A stretch of DNA of 64,000 bases from Flavobacteriaceae bacterium (GCA_024640565.1 JAHEET010000005.1:1-64000); one strand, 5' to 3'. Positions 52,560 through 60,275 are shown, numbered from the stretch's first letter. Notes: generated from the letters alone by a model not told the origin. Program-made: numbers and translations.

Positions 52560-54042
52560 TAAAGAAACCATCGATGTTGTTTGGCTAAAACGCGATCTGC
52601 GGTTGGATGACAATGAAGCGATTTCCAATGCATTGGCATCGGAAAACCGGGTACTATTTGTCTATATTTTTGAAGATTCTCTCAAAAAAGACAGGCATTA
52701 CGCTGCGCGTCACTGGAACTTTATCAAACAATCGATAGAAAATATAAACGACCGATTAAAAAAACACAACTCACAGGTGTTAGCGGTAAATTCTGAAGTA
52801 ATTTCGTTTTTCAACCAATTGCAAATTTTTTTTCAAATAGACCATGTGTATTCACATCAAGAAACCGGCCTTTTAATCACCTACAATAGAGACAAATATT
52901 TCAAACGCTATTGCAATAACAACTCAATTGAGTGGATTGAAAGCACTAACAATGGGGTCTTAAGAGGCTTGTTAAATAGAGAAGATTGGTTTGAAAACTG
53001 GAATCGATACATGCAGGATCAAAAATTTTATTTTGATCCGAAAGAAAATCAACTACTAACGATTGCAGAAATAAAAGAAGTATCAACCGTTTTTAACCCT
53101 GCTGACTTAAAAACAGAAAATTCGAAAATCTTTCAAAAAGGGGGGACTACCACTGCATGGAAATATGCAAATTCTTTCTTTGAAGAAAGACACAAATCCT
53201 ATCTATTTAATATTTCTAAACCCGAAAAATCAAGAACGAGTTCAAGTAGATTGTCTCCCTATATTGCCTGGGGAAATGTATCTATAAGAGAAGTATTTCA
53301 AAAAGCGACACAGTTAAAATCTGAAAAAAAAGACGATAGACATTTGGGTGCTTTTATCTCAAGATTACGATGGCAAGCGCATTTTATTCAGAAATTTGAA
53401 ATGGAGCACACCATGGAAGAATCCAGTATTAACAAAGGGTACCACAAACTTAAAAAAAGCATCTCTACATCCTACAAAACAGCTTGGGAAGAAGGAAAAA
53501 CAGGATTTCCACTGGTAGACGCAAGCATGCGTTGTTTGAATGAAACTGGCTTTTTAAATTTTAGAATGCGTGCCATGCTAGTTTCTTTCTTTACACACAT
53601 TCTCTGGCAACCATGGCAAGAAGCAACATCGCATTTGTCTAAAATGTTTTTGGACTTTGAACCTGGAATTCATTTTCCGCAAATACAGATGCAAGCTGGT
53701 GAGACGGGCATTAATAATTTGCGAATTTACAGTCCCGTAAAAAACAGTCTCGAGCATGATGCCAATGCTATATTTATAAAAAAGTGGTGTCCAGAATTGG
53801 CAAATTTACCCATTAATTTTATCCATGAACCCTACTTAATGACGCCTCTGGACATGCAATTTAATAATTTTGAATTGGGCGTTGATTATCCGCATCCGAT
53901 TGTTGATATTAAAGAAAATAGAAAAAAAGCAAGTGAGATTCTCTGGAATTTAAAAAAGAATCCACAAGTACGATCCGAAAGTTTTAGAATCCTCAAAAAA
54001 CATACGATTACCAACCGAAATAGACTACTCAAAAGCGATTGA
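52549..54042 (+). CDS. FAD-binding photolyase/cryptochrome-family protein
   Basis: 497 aa from the ATG at 52549, inside the end of the Fe-S photolyase gene; a TTG frame start 12 bp upstream is unlikely. Photolyase N-domain VVWLKRDLRLDDNEAI, then FAD-domain segments SSSRLSPYIAWGNVSIREV, LRWQAHFIQKFEME, FPLVDASMRCLNETGFLNFRMRAMLVSF and LEPGIHFPQIQMQAGETGIN. The last block differs from class I CPD photolyases (N-W-Q-W region), so this is a separate photolyase-like clade, not a copy of the gene at 57772. The lesion repaired, or a photosensory role, cannot be read. Confidence 0.88.
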   Translation: MNTNKETIDVVWLKRDLRLDDNEAISNALASENRVLFVYIFEDSLKKDRHYAARHWNFIKQSIENINDRLKKHNSQVLAVNSEVISFFNQLQIFFQIDHVYSHQETGLLITYNRDKYFKRYCNNNSIEWIESTNNGVLRGLLNREDWFENWNRYMQDQKFYFDPKENQLLTIAEIKEVSTVFNPADLKTENSKIFQKGGTTTAWKYANSFFEERHKSYLFNISKPEKSRTSSSRLSPYIAWGNVSIREVFQKATQLKSEKKDDRHLGAFISRLRWQAHFIQKFEMEHTMEESSINKGYHKLKKSISTSYKTAWEEGKTGFPLVDASMRCLNETGFLNFRMRAMLVSFFTHILWQPWQEATSHLSKMFLDFEPGIHFPQIQMQAGETGINNLRIYSPVKNSLEHDANAIFIKKWCPELANLPINFIHEPYLMTPLDMQFNNFELGVDYPHPIVDIKENRKKASEILWNLKKNPQVRSESFRILKKHTITNRNRLLKSD

Positions 54043-54080
54043 CCCTATTCGCAGATCTGATGGACTGAATTTTGATATTT

Positions 54081-54132
54081 TTTTGTTTAATCATTATTTA
54101 AAAATGTTAAACATTTTTGTATCTTTGAAAAG
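54081..54132 (+). promoter_or_regulatory. Promoter/operator P2 of the photolyase regulon
   Basis: Same element as P1: TTTTGTTTA (54081-54089), GTTAAACATT (54106-54115) and TGTATCTTTGAAAAG (54118-54132) with -7 box TATCTTTG at 54120-54127. Here the palindrome is longer: AAAAATGTT A AACATTTTT (54100-54118), 9+1+9 and perfect. Confidence 0.65.
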
Positions 54133-54143
54133 AATTTAGCACT

Positions 54144-54569
54144 ATGATTGCAAACACAAGCTACAACAATAAAGAAACAACACGGATGATCAATGATCTC
54201 ATAGGTCCTTCGTATTCTTTCTTTGAAGCCATTCGACGAAGAGGTGTTGGATCTAAGAGAATGATGATATCGAGTGTAAGTGAAGGGTTTCAGAAACTGA
54301 TGAATACCGTTTCAGATATAAATTACGCAAATATTGAGCTGCGCGACAAAGGGATTTTGGTACACATCAATAAAGGCTTGGAAGTGTATAGTTGGGCAAT
54401 TCCATATTACCAACTCCACACCTACAAAACAAACGGATATAGTATCTATGCACAAGGAAATTTTGTGAAATTTGCAAATAATAAATTGCTAAAAGAGAAC
54501 AAATCATTTATAGAAAAACTAACGAATTTAAAAATCGAGAACGATAAAAATTACGCTTTTTACGAATGA
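54144..54569 (+). CDS. Protein of unknown function in the photolyase cluster
   Basis: 141 aa, no signal peptide or membrane segment. The N-terminal half is basic (EAIRRRGVGSKRMM) and the rest alternates strands and helices (NIELRDKGILVHINKGLEVYSWAIPYYQLHTYKTN...). I do not recognise a family. First gene behind P2; its stop overlaps the TIGR03643 start by 4 bp (ATGA), so the two are translated together. Confidence 0.65.
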   Translation: MIANTSYNNKETTRMINDLIGPSYSFFEAIRRRGVGSKRMMISSVSEGFQKLMNTVSDINYANIELRDKGILVHINKGLEVYSWAIPYYQLHTYKTNGYSIYAQGNFVKFANNKLLKENKSFIEKLTNLKIENDKNYAFYE

Positions 54570-54841
54570 TAAAACTGGAAGATATTGCCATAGACAGAGT
54601 AATAGAAATGGCTTGGGAAGACAGAACTACTTTTGAAGCCATCGAATACCAATTTGGCTTAAAAGAGCAAGAAGTGATCAACTTAATGCGGAAGCAAATG
54701 AAGTTGAAGAGTTTTAAACTTTGGAGGGAGAGAGTGCAGGGAAGAAAAACCAAGCATGAGAAGTTGAGAACTTTCGAAAAGGGAAGATTTAAATGTACCA
54801 GACAGCGATCGATTTCCAACAATGGCATTTCAAAAAGATAA
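54566..54841 (+). CDS. TIGR03643-family small protein
   Basis: 91 aa. IDRVIEMAWEDRTTFEAIEYQFGLKEQEVINLMRKQMKLKSFKLWRERVQGRKTKH is the TIGR03643 pattern, with a helix-turn-helix-like centre (FEAIEYQFGLKEQEVINLMR) and a basic tail. The family has no assigned function but recurs beside photolyase and cryptochrome genes. The C-terminal ~25 residues (basic, Ser-rich) exceed the family core. Confidence 0.82.
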   Translation: MIKLEDIAIDRVIEMAWEDRTTFEAIEYQFGLKEQEVINLMRKQMKLKSFKLWRERVQGRKTKHEKLRTFEKGRFKCTRQRSISNNGISKR

Positions 54842-54974
54842 ATCCATTATTGAAAATCAACTGAAGAAATAAAAAGGAGGACTAAAAAAATTAGTTCCTC
54901 AACAAGATTGTATATCGATAGTAAATTTAAGAAGTGCAATGTGCTTGCATTCATAACCTTTTAAATATTAAATT

Positions 54975-55199
54975 ATGGAACTAATTGAAAAAGCGTTAGA
55001 ATACGAAAAAAGAAAGATGCGATTCCCAACAACGAGTGATCGAATTATGGCTGCTCGAGAGGCGAAAAGTTTAATCTTAAGTTTGAATGAAATTTTCAAA
55101 AAAAGCAGAGATCCAAAAATCATGGACATCATGAAACGGCTTACCGCAATAAAGCAGCGAATTGAAAAACGTTTAAAGGGAAAGCCTTTAACTGCATAA
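54975..55199 (+). CDS. Small helical protein, paralogue A of a tandem pair
   Basis: 74 aa: MELIEKALEYEKRKMRFPTTSDRIMAAREAKSLIL... ending KRLTAIKQRIEKRLKGKP. All-helical and basic, no known family. It shares with the next gene the TTSDRI motif, the A/S-R-E-x-K-x-L-I-L helix and the MKRLT...KQ-IEKRLKG end (about 55-60% identity by eye), so the pair arose by tandem duplication. The 133-bp gap upstream holds a small hairpin (GAGGACTAA...TTAGTTCCTC) but no clear promoter. Confidence 0.7.
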   Translation: MELIEKALEYEKRKMRFPTTSDRIMAAREAKSLILSLNEIFKKSRDPKIMDIMKRLTAIKQRIEKRLKGKPLTA

Positions 55200-55214
55200 A
55201 AACTCAGTTTTATA

Positions 55215-55244
55215 TTGCTTTTCTAACTTTTATATTTATATTCG
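55215..55244 (+). promoter_or_regulatory. Possible promoter of paralogue B
   Basis: TTG (55215-55217), 19-bp spacer, TATATTCG (55237-55244), one mismatch from the consensus. Confidence 0.35.
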
Positions 55245-55274
55245 AAAAATACATTAAAATCGAAAAAAAATATA

Positions 55275-55490
55275 ATGACATTAGCAGAAAAAGCAGTAGA
55301 GTTTGAAACTAGAAAATTCTCATTTAAAACAACAAGTGATCGAATTGTAGCATCTAGAGAGGTAAAAGCCTTAATACTAGAGCTCAATGAAGTGTATAAA
55401 ATAGATAAAGATCCACAAATAATGGATTACATGAAACGCTTGACAGTTGTAAAACAAAAAATTGAAAAGCGTTTGAAAGGAAGACCTTAG
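55275..55490 (+). CDS. Small helical protein, paralogue B of a tandem pair
   Basis: 71 aa: MTLAEKAVEFETRKFSFKTTSDRIVASREVKALIL... ending KRLTVVKQKIEKRLKGRP. Close paralogue of the gene at 54975. Function unknown; the conserved TTSDRI...SREVK and basic end could bind nucleic acid, but nothing in the sequence proves it. Followed after 7 bp by an SDR gene. Confidence 0.7.
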   Translation: MTLAEKAVEFETRKFSFKTTSDRIVASREVKALILELNEVYKIDKDPQIMDYMKRLTVVKQKIEKRLKGRP

Positions 55491-55497
55491 ACAGATT

Positions 55498-56181
55498 ATG
55501 AAAAAAATTTTAGTGATTGGCGGAAGTAAAGGAATTGGAAAAGCGATCGTCGCTTCTTTAATAGAAAAAAACAACATCATCAACCTTAGCCGAACTCCCC
55601 CTTCGCTAGCGCATGAAAATTTAACCCATTACAATTGCGACATTCTTACCGATGAATTGCCACAGCTAGATGCTGTAGATGCGTTAATATACTGTCCTGG
55701 GAGCATCAATTTAAAACCCATTTCACGCCTCAAACTGGAAGATTTCAGAGCAGATTTCGAAATCAATGTTGTCGGAGCTGTCAAAGCAATTCAACACTAC
55801 CTTCCTTTACTAAAAAGGGGGACTACCCCATCCATACTTTTATTTAGTACCGTTGCATCAAAATTAGGAATGCCCTTTCATGCAAGTGTTGCCGCCGCAA
55901 AATCAGGCGTTGAAGGCTTGGTAAAGTCTTTGGGTGCAGAATTGGCACCTACCATACGAGTCAATGCCATAGCCCCAACGGTTACGGACACGGACTTGGC
56001 CTCAAAATTATTAAGAAACGAAAGAATGATTGATAGCATTACAGAACGTCATCCTCTAAAAAAATTCTTAAATCCAACAGAAGTAGCAGACATGGCTGCC
56101 TTTTTAACATCAGACAGCGCAAGCTCCATATCGGGTCAAATTTTTCAGATGGACTGTGGTATTGTAAGTTTCAAAATATAA
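55498..56181 (+). CDS. SDR-family protein lacking the catalytic Tyr
   Basis: 227 aa. Classical SDR Rossmann start ILVIGGSKGIGKAI and a late NAIAPTVTDTDLA block. The active site is odd: the Ser is kept (LLFSTVASKLG), but the YxxxK motif reads VAAAK (in HASVAAAKSGVEGL), so the catalytic Tyr is replaced by Val while the Lys stays. It may be a non-canonical reductase or a binding/regulatory SDR. SDR genes of this type recur in photo-oxidative stress gene sets. Spaced 5 bp before the glutathione peroxidase. Confidence 0.87.
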   Translation: MKKILVIGGSKGIGKAIVASLIEKNNIINLSRTPPSLAHENLTHYNCDILTDELPQLDAVDALIYCPGSINLKPISRLKLEDFRADFEINVVGAVKAIQHYLPLLKRGTTPSILLFSTVASKLGMPFHASVAAAKSGVEGLVKSLGAELAPTIRVNAIAPTVTDTDLASKLLRNERMIDSITERHPLKKFLNPTEVADMAAFLTSDSASSISGQIFQMDCGIVSFKI

Positions 56182-56186
56182 GCAGC

Positions 56187-56669
56187 ATGGCAAGAACAGC
56201 ATTGTATGACATTGAGATAAAAGATTTGCAAGGAAAAGCAATTGATTTATCTGAGTTTAAAGGGAAACACTTACTTTTCGTAAATGTTGCCTCCAAGTGT
56301 GGCTTTACACCACAGTATAAAAGTTTAGAAAAACTAAGCAACACCTATAAAAACAACCTCATTGTGATAGGCGTTCCTTGCAATCAATTTGGGAAACAAG
56401 AACCTGGAAATGCAGATGAAATACAGAATTTTTGTCAAGCAAACTATGGTGTTTCTTTTCTTATGACAGAAAAAATTGATGTAAAAGGTGAAGCGCAACA
56501 TCCACTCTATGCATGGTTAACCTTGCGGAGTTTGAACGGAAAGAAAAGCTCATCTGTCAAATGGAATTTTCAAAAATACTTAATCGATCCAGAAGGAAAA
56601 TTAATCGATTATTTCTTTTCCATTACCAAACCATTTAGCGCAAAAATAACAAAACATTTAAGGTATTAA
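56187..56669 (+). CDS. Glutathione peroxidase-family (thioredoxin-dependent) peroxidase
   Basis: 160 aa. NVASKCGFTPQY with catalytic Cys38, PCNQFGKQEPG with the second active-site Gln, and KWNFQKYLID with the Trp of the family tetrad. Without a selenocysteine, such proteins usually reduce lipid or organic hydroperoxides with thioredoxin. Cytoplasmic. In the middle of the P2 operon; fits protection from light-generated peroxides. Confidence 0.93.
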   Translation: MARTALYDIEIKDLQGKAIDLSEFKGKHLLFVNVASKCGFTPQYKSLEKLSNTYKNNLIVIGVPCNQFGKQEPGNADEIQNFCQANYGVSFLMTEKIDVKGEAQHPLYAWLTLRSLNGKKSSSVKWNFQKYLIDPEGKLIDYFFSITKPFSAKITKHLRY

Positions 56670-56672
56670 AAT

Positions 56673-56840
56673 ATGTTCGGCATCTTCAAAAAGAAAACAG
56701 CAGTAGAAAAGCTGCAAGAAAAATACAAGAAAGTCATGGAAGAAGCCTTTAAACTTCAATCCATTAACCGAAGCGACAGCGATCAAAAATATTTGGAAGC
56801 GGATGCTATTTTAAAGGAGATCGAGCAGCTGAAAGCATAA
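56673..56840 (+). CDS. Lacal_2735-family small protein
   Basis: 55 aa: MFGIFKKKTAVEKLQEKYKKVMEEAFKLQSINRSDSDQKYLEADAILKEIEQL. Opens with the MFGxFKKK start and forms a helical hairpin with the SINRSxSDxKYxEAxxILxEIE block of the flavobacterial Lacal_2735 family, which has no known function. Starts 3 bp after the glutathione peroxidase stop and ends 5 bp before tspO. Too short for usual gene calling. Confidence 0.83.
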   Translation: MFGIFKKKTAVEKLQEKYKKVMEEAFKLQSINRSDSDQKYLEADAILKEIEQLKA

Positions 56841-56845
56841 TTTTC

Positions 56846-57307
56846 ATGAAAATTACCAAGGCGCTATTTCTTTTTTTACTTATTAATTTTGGCGGACTCG
56901 CCATTGGGAGTTGGCTCATGGATGGCGGCCCCACATCACGCTGGTACACAACCCTCAATCAAGCACCTTGGACCCCTCCAGGAATTGTATTTGGCATTGC
57001 ATGGACCACAATAATGATCTTATTCTCTGTGTATTTAGGAATCCTTTTCCAGCGTGAAAACACAGTAAGAACTCGCATTTTTTATGGACTTCAGGTGCTT
57101 CTAAATGTCAGTTGGAATTTCATTTTTTTCAATCAACACCTGGTACTCCTCGCACTTATTGTCATCGTACTATTAACAGCTGTCATCTTTTATTTCTTTT
57201 TTGAGGGAAGCAAAAAAAAGAAAAAAATCAGGTACTTATTACTCCCCTACATGATCTGGCTTTGCATCGCCACTTCATTAAATTTATATATTTTAATTCA
57301 TAATTAA
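56846..57307 (+). CDS. tspO: TspO/MBR-family tryptophan-rich membrane protein
   Basis: 153 aa with five predicted transmembrane helices. WYTTLNQAPWTPPGIVFGIAWT is the family signature, and further Trp residues (WNFIFFNQ, YMIWLCIATSLNLYIL) line the pocket. TspO binds tetrapyrroles and sterol-like ligands and, in Rhodobacter, tunes gene expression in response to oxygen and light. Its place in this operon suggests handling of porphyrins that sensitise the cell to light; this is inference. Confidence 0.92.
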   Translation: MKITKALFLFLLINFGGLAIGSWLMDGGPTSRWYTTLNQAPWTPPGIVFGIAWTTIMILFSVYLGILFQRENTVRTRIFYGLQVLLNVSWNFIFFNQHLVLLALIVIVLLTAVIFYFFFEGSKKKKKIRYLLLPYMIWLCIATSLNLYILIHN

Positions 57308-57772
57308 ATGAAAATTTACACCCTTCACAAAAAGCTAAAGCTCCCAATTACTTTGGACCAAGCTTGGAATTTTTTATCCAATCCAAAAAACTTAAAAACC
57401 ATTACACCAGATTCCATGAACTTTCAGATGGTATCTGTAGTGGATAGACCGTTGTACACAGGGCAAATTATACAATATACGGTAACCCCATTGCTGGGCA
57501 TTAAAGCCAAATGGGTTTCAGAAATCACACATATCGAAGAAAAAAAATATTTTGTAGACGTGCAAATGTACGGCCCATATGCGCTTTGGCATCACAAACA
57601 CTTTATTAAAGAAGTGGAAGGGGGCGTAGAAATGGAAGACATCATAGACTACAAAGTTCCGCTAGGAATTTTGGGGCAACTGGTTCACCCTATCTTGGTG
57701 AAACCAAAATTGGAAGAAATATTTTCTTACCGTCAAAACAAGTTGATTGAACTTTTTGGAAGCTATACATAA
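57308..57772 (+). CDS. SRPBCC/START-like ligand-binding protein
   Basis: 154 aa, starts directly after the TspO stop. The sequence runs KLPITLDQAWNFLSNPKNLKTITPDSMNF, a middle WHHKHFIKEVEGGVEMEDIIDYKVPLGILGQLVHPILVKPKLEEIFSYRQNKL typical of the cell-division-inhibitor-like SRPBCC (START) fold with a hydrophobic cavity. Such small SRPBCC proteins frequently stand next to photolyase genes. The stop overlaps the phrB start by one base. Confidence 0.85.
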   Translation: MKIYTLHKKLKLPITLDQAWNFLSNPKNLKTITPDSMNFQMVSVVDRPLYTGQIIQYTVTPLLGIKAKWVSEITHIEEKKYFVDVQMYGPYALWHHKHFIKEVEGGVEMEDIIDYKVPLGILGQLVHPILVKPKLEEIFSYRQNKLIELFGSYT

Positions 57773-59079
57773 TGAAAGAACAGATACACCTTTTTTGGTT
57801 TCGGAGAGATTTGCGTTTGCAGGATAATTGTGGCTTGTACCATGCCTTGAATAGTGGCAAAAAAGTACTGCCAATCTTTATCTTTGATGAAGCAATTCTG
57901 TCTCGATTGCCCAACAATGATGCGCGGGTGAGTTTTTTGCATCAGGAATTGACAAACATCAATACACAATTAAGAGAATTGGGTACTAGCTTGGCTGTTT
58001 TTCATGGAAAACCACTTGTGATCTTCGAGCAATTGTTAGAAAAATACAGCGTCGAAACAGTATTCACAAATCATGATTACGAACCCTATGCCTTGCAGCG
58101 AGATGCAGCGATTAAAACACTTTTAACGTCAAAAAACATAGGATTTAAAACCTACAAAGATCAAGTAATTTTTGAACGCAATGAGATTGTAAAAAAGGAC
58201 GGTACTGCCTATAAAGTGTACACCCCCTATTCGAAAAAATGGCTGGAAGCTTTTCATCACAACGGCATTCAATTTTTTCCTTCTGAAAAAAAACTAAACG
58301 GTTTACTGCAAACGACCGAACAACCCTTCTTAAGTCTGGCTGCGATTGGATTTCAACCCTCATCCATAAAAGTAGCTTCCTACAGGGTTTCTCCCGAATT
58401 GATAGATGCTTACGAAGAAAACCGAAACTTCCCTGCAAAAGACAGTACTTCCAGATTGGGAACACATTTGCGTTTTGGAACAGTTAGTGTTCGAGAAATG
58501 GTTGCCAAAGCCTCCAAAAGCAATAATATTGTGTTTTTAAAGGAATTGATTTGGCGAGAATTTTTCATGCAAATTTTATGGCATTATCCGCACACAACCA
58601 AGGACAGTTTCAAACCTCAATACGATCGAATTCTTTGGAGAAACAATGAAGAAGAGTTTCAGAAATGGTGTGCCGGAGCAACAGGATACCCACTGGTAGA
58701 CGCCGGAATGCGAGAACTCAATCAAACAGGATTCATGCACAACAGAGTGCGCATGCTCGTGGGAAGTTTTTTGTGTAAACATCTTTTAATTGACTGGCGT
58801 TGGGGCGAAGCCTATTTTGCAGAAAAGTTACACGATTATGAGCAATCTAGCAATGTTGGAAACTGGCAATGGGTTGCTGGATGTGGTGTAGATGCGGCTC
58901 CGTATTTCAGAATCTTCAATCCAACGACCCAAATTCAGAAATTTGACAAAGACCTCAACTATATCAAAAAGTGGGTCCCTGATTTTCAGGAGCTTAGTTA
59001 CCCCACTCAAATGGTAGACCATAAAATGGCAAGAGAACGCTGTTTGACGACCTACAAAGAAGCATTGAACAACAGCTAG
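57772..59079 (+). CDS. phrB: Class I CPD photolyase
   Basis: 435 aa. N-domain FWFRRDLRLQDNCGLYHAL, FAD-domain TSRLGTHLRFGTVSVREMV, ELIWREFFMQILWHYP, GYPLVDAGMRELNQTGFMHNRVRM and the SSNVGNWQWVAGCGVDAAPYFRIFNP signature, including Trp residues of the electron-transfer chain. Splits cyclobutane pyrimidine dimers with blue light. Last gene of the P2 operon; the fourth photolyase-family gene in 9.4 kb. Confidence 0.96.
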   Translation: MKEQIHLFWFRRDLRLQDNCGLYHALNSGKKVLPIFIFDEAILSRLPNNDARVSFLHQELTNINTQLRELGTSLAVFHGKPLVIFEQLLEKYSVETVFTNHDYEPYALQRDAAIKTLLTSKNIGFKTYKDQVIFERNEIVKKDGTAYKVYTPYSKKWLEAFHHNGIQFFPSEKKLNGLLQTTEQPFLSLAAIGFQPSSIKVASYRVSPELIDAYEENRNFPAKDSTSRLGTHLRFGTVSVREMVAKASKSNNIVFLKELIWREFFMQILWHYPHTTKDSFKPQYDRILWRNNEEEFQKWCAGATGYPLVDAGMRELNQTGFMHNRVRMLVGSFLCKHLLIDWRWGEAYFAEKLHDYEQSSNVGNWQWVAGCGVDAAPYFRIFNPTTQIQKFDKDLNYIKKWVPDFQELSYPTQMVDHKMARERCLTTYKEALNNS

Positions 59080-59118
59080 AACTGCATTTTTTAGATTTTA
59101 AAAAATAAAAAAGAAATG

Positions 59119-59151
59119 TTTTGGTGGTTCTCCAAAAAACACATTTATTTG
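59119..59151 (+). promoter_or_regulatory. Promoter of tRNA-Thr
   Basis: TTTTG (59119-59123), 20-bp spacer, TTTATTTG (59144-59151), one mismatch from the consensus, 16 bp before the tRNA. Confidence 0.45.
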
Positions 59152-59167
59152 CCATCGCAATTTAAAA

Positions 59168-59241
59168 GCCGATGTAGCTCAGCTGGCTAGAGCAGCTGAT
59201 TTGTAATCAGCAGGTCGTGGGTTCGAGTCCCTCCATCGGCT
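59168..59241 (+). tRNA. tRNA-Thr (UGU anticodon)
   Basis: GCCGATG / CATCGGC acceptor stem, D-arm GCTCAGCTGGCTAGAGC, anticodon arm CTGAT-TTGTAAT-CAG with anticodon TGT, T-arm GTGGGTTCGAGTCCCTC. CCA is not encoded. Marks the right edge of the photolyase cluster. Confidence 0.95.
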
Positions 59242-59242
59242 C

Positions 59243-59272
59243 AAAAAGTTCTTTCCTTTGAAAGAACTTTTT
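59243..59272 (+). terminator. Terminator of tRNA-Thr
   Basis: AAAAAGTTCTTT / AAAGAACTTTTT, 12-bp perfect stem with a 6-nt loop and T-run. Confidence 0.85.
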
Positions 59273-59330
59273 TTATGCAAATTAATCACGATTTTTTATT
59301 TAAATTTGTTTCATATCATTTGTTAAATTA

Positions 59331-59948
59331 ATGTCAAAAAATATGCTCATTATTGGAATTGCTGGAGGAACTGGAAGCGGAAAAACAACCGTAGTCAATC
59401 AGATTATACACCAGCTTCCCACCAACGAAGTTTGCGTAATATCTCAAGATTCTTATTACAAGGCTACCGATGATTTGTCTTATGATGAACGAACAAAAAT
59501 CAATTTTGATCATCCAAGAGCCATTGACTTTGAATTGTTGGTCGCCCAACTTAAAAGTCTGAAAGAAGGAAAAGTTGTCGAGCAACCTGTATATTCCTTT
59601 GTCACCCATAACCGAACGAGCGACACTATAAAAACACATCCCCGAAAGGTAATTCTTGTAGAGGGCATCTTAATCTTTAATAGTGAAGAATTGCGAAACC
59701 TTTTTGATATTAAAGTATTTGTGCATGCAGAAACAGATGAACGCCTGATTCGAAGATTGCGAAGAGACATCGCCGAACGTGGGCGAGATATCAATGAAGT
59801 TTTAAATCGGTACCAAGACACCTTAAAACCCATGCACCAACAATTTATTGAACCGACTAAAAACTATGCTGATATTATCATACCCAACGATCGCTACAAC
59901 ACGGTTGCGATAGATATTGTACGAACCGTCATCAATGAACGTTTATAA
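59331..59948 (+). CDS. udk: Uridine kinase
   Basis: 205 aa, normal length. P-loop GIAGGTGSGKTTV (about 8-20), QDSYYK, FDHPRAIDFELL and VEGILIF blocks of uridine/cytidine kinase, which phosphorylates uridine and cytidine in pyrimidine salvage. Followed after 6 bp by the DivIC-like gene; the udk-divIC-mutA-mutB order is conserved in Bacteroidota. Confidence 0.95.
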   Translation: MSKNMLIIGIAGGTGSGKTTVVNQIIHQLPTNEVCVISQDSYYKATDDLSYDERTKINFDHPRAIDFELLVAQLKSLKEGKVVEQPVYSFVTHNRTSDTIKTHPRKVILVEGILIFNSEELRNLFDIKVFVHAETDERLIRRLRRDIAERGRDINEVLNRYQDTLKPMHQQFIEPTKNYADIIIPNDRYNTVAIDIVRTVINERL

Positions 59949-59954
59949 GATCCA

Positions 59955-60275
59955 ATGAATTTCAAAAAAGCAAAAAACAACTCAAAAGTATTCTCGTTAC
60001 TCACAAACACCTTTGTGCTTATTTTGGTCCCTTTTCTCATTTGGATGCTTTTCTTTGATGAAAACTCATATGTAAACCATCGGAAATACAATGCCGAAAT
60101 AGATGATTTAAAAAACACCATTCAATTTTATAAATCTGAAATTTCAAAAGACAGTGCCCTTATCAAGAGTTTAAGAGACTCGGTGGCCTTAGAAAAATTT
60201 GCCCGCGAAAAGTATTTGATGAAAAAGAAAAATGAGGCCATTTATATAATTGAATTTGATACGATAAAAAAATAA
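59955..60275 (+). CDS. FtsB/DivIC-like septum formation protein
   Basis: 106 aa: a single transmembrane helix (about 15-33) followed by a coiled coil (about 43-80, EIDDLKNTIQFYKSEISKDSALIKSL) and an ARE-KYLMKKKNEAIYII end. This is the layout of FtsB/DivIC, the small bitopic protein that links FtsL and FtsQ/DivIB in the divisome. The stop overlaps the mutA start by one base. Confidence 0.88.
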   Translation: MNFKKAKNNSKVFSLLTNTFVLILVPFLIWMLFFDENSYVNHRKYNAEIDDLKNTIQFYKSEISKDSALIKSLRDSVALEKFAREKYLMKKKNEAIYIIEFDTIKK

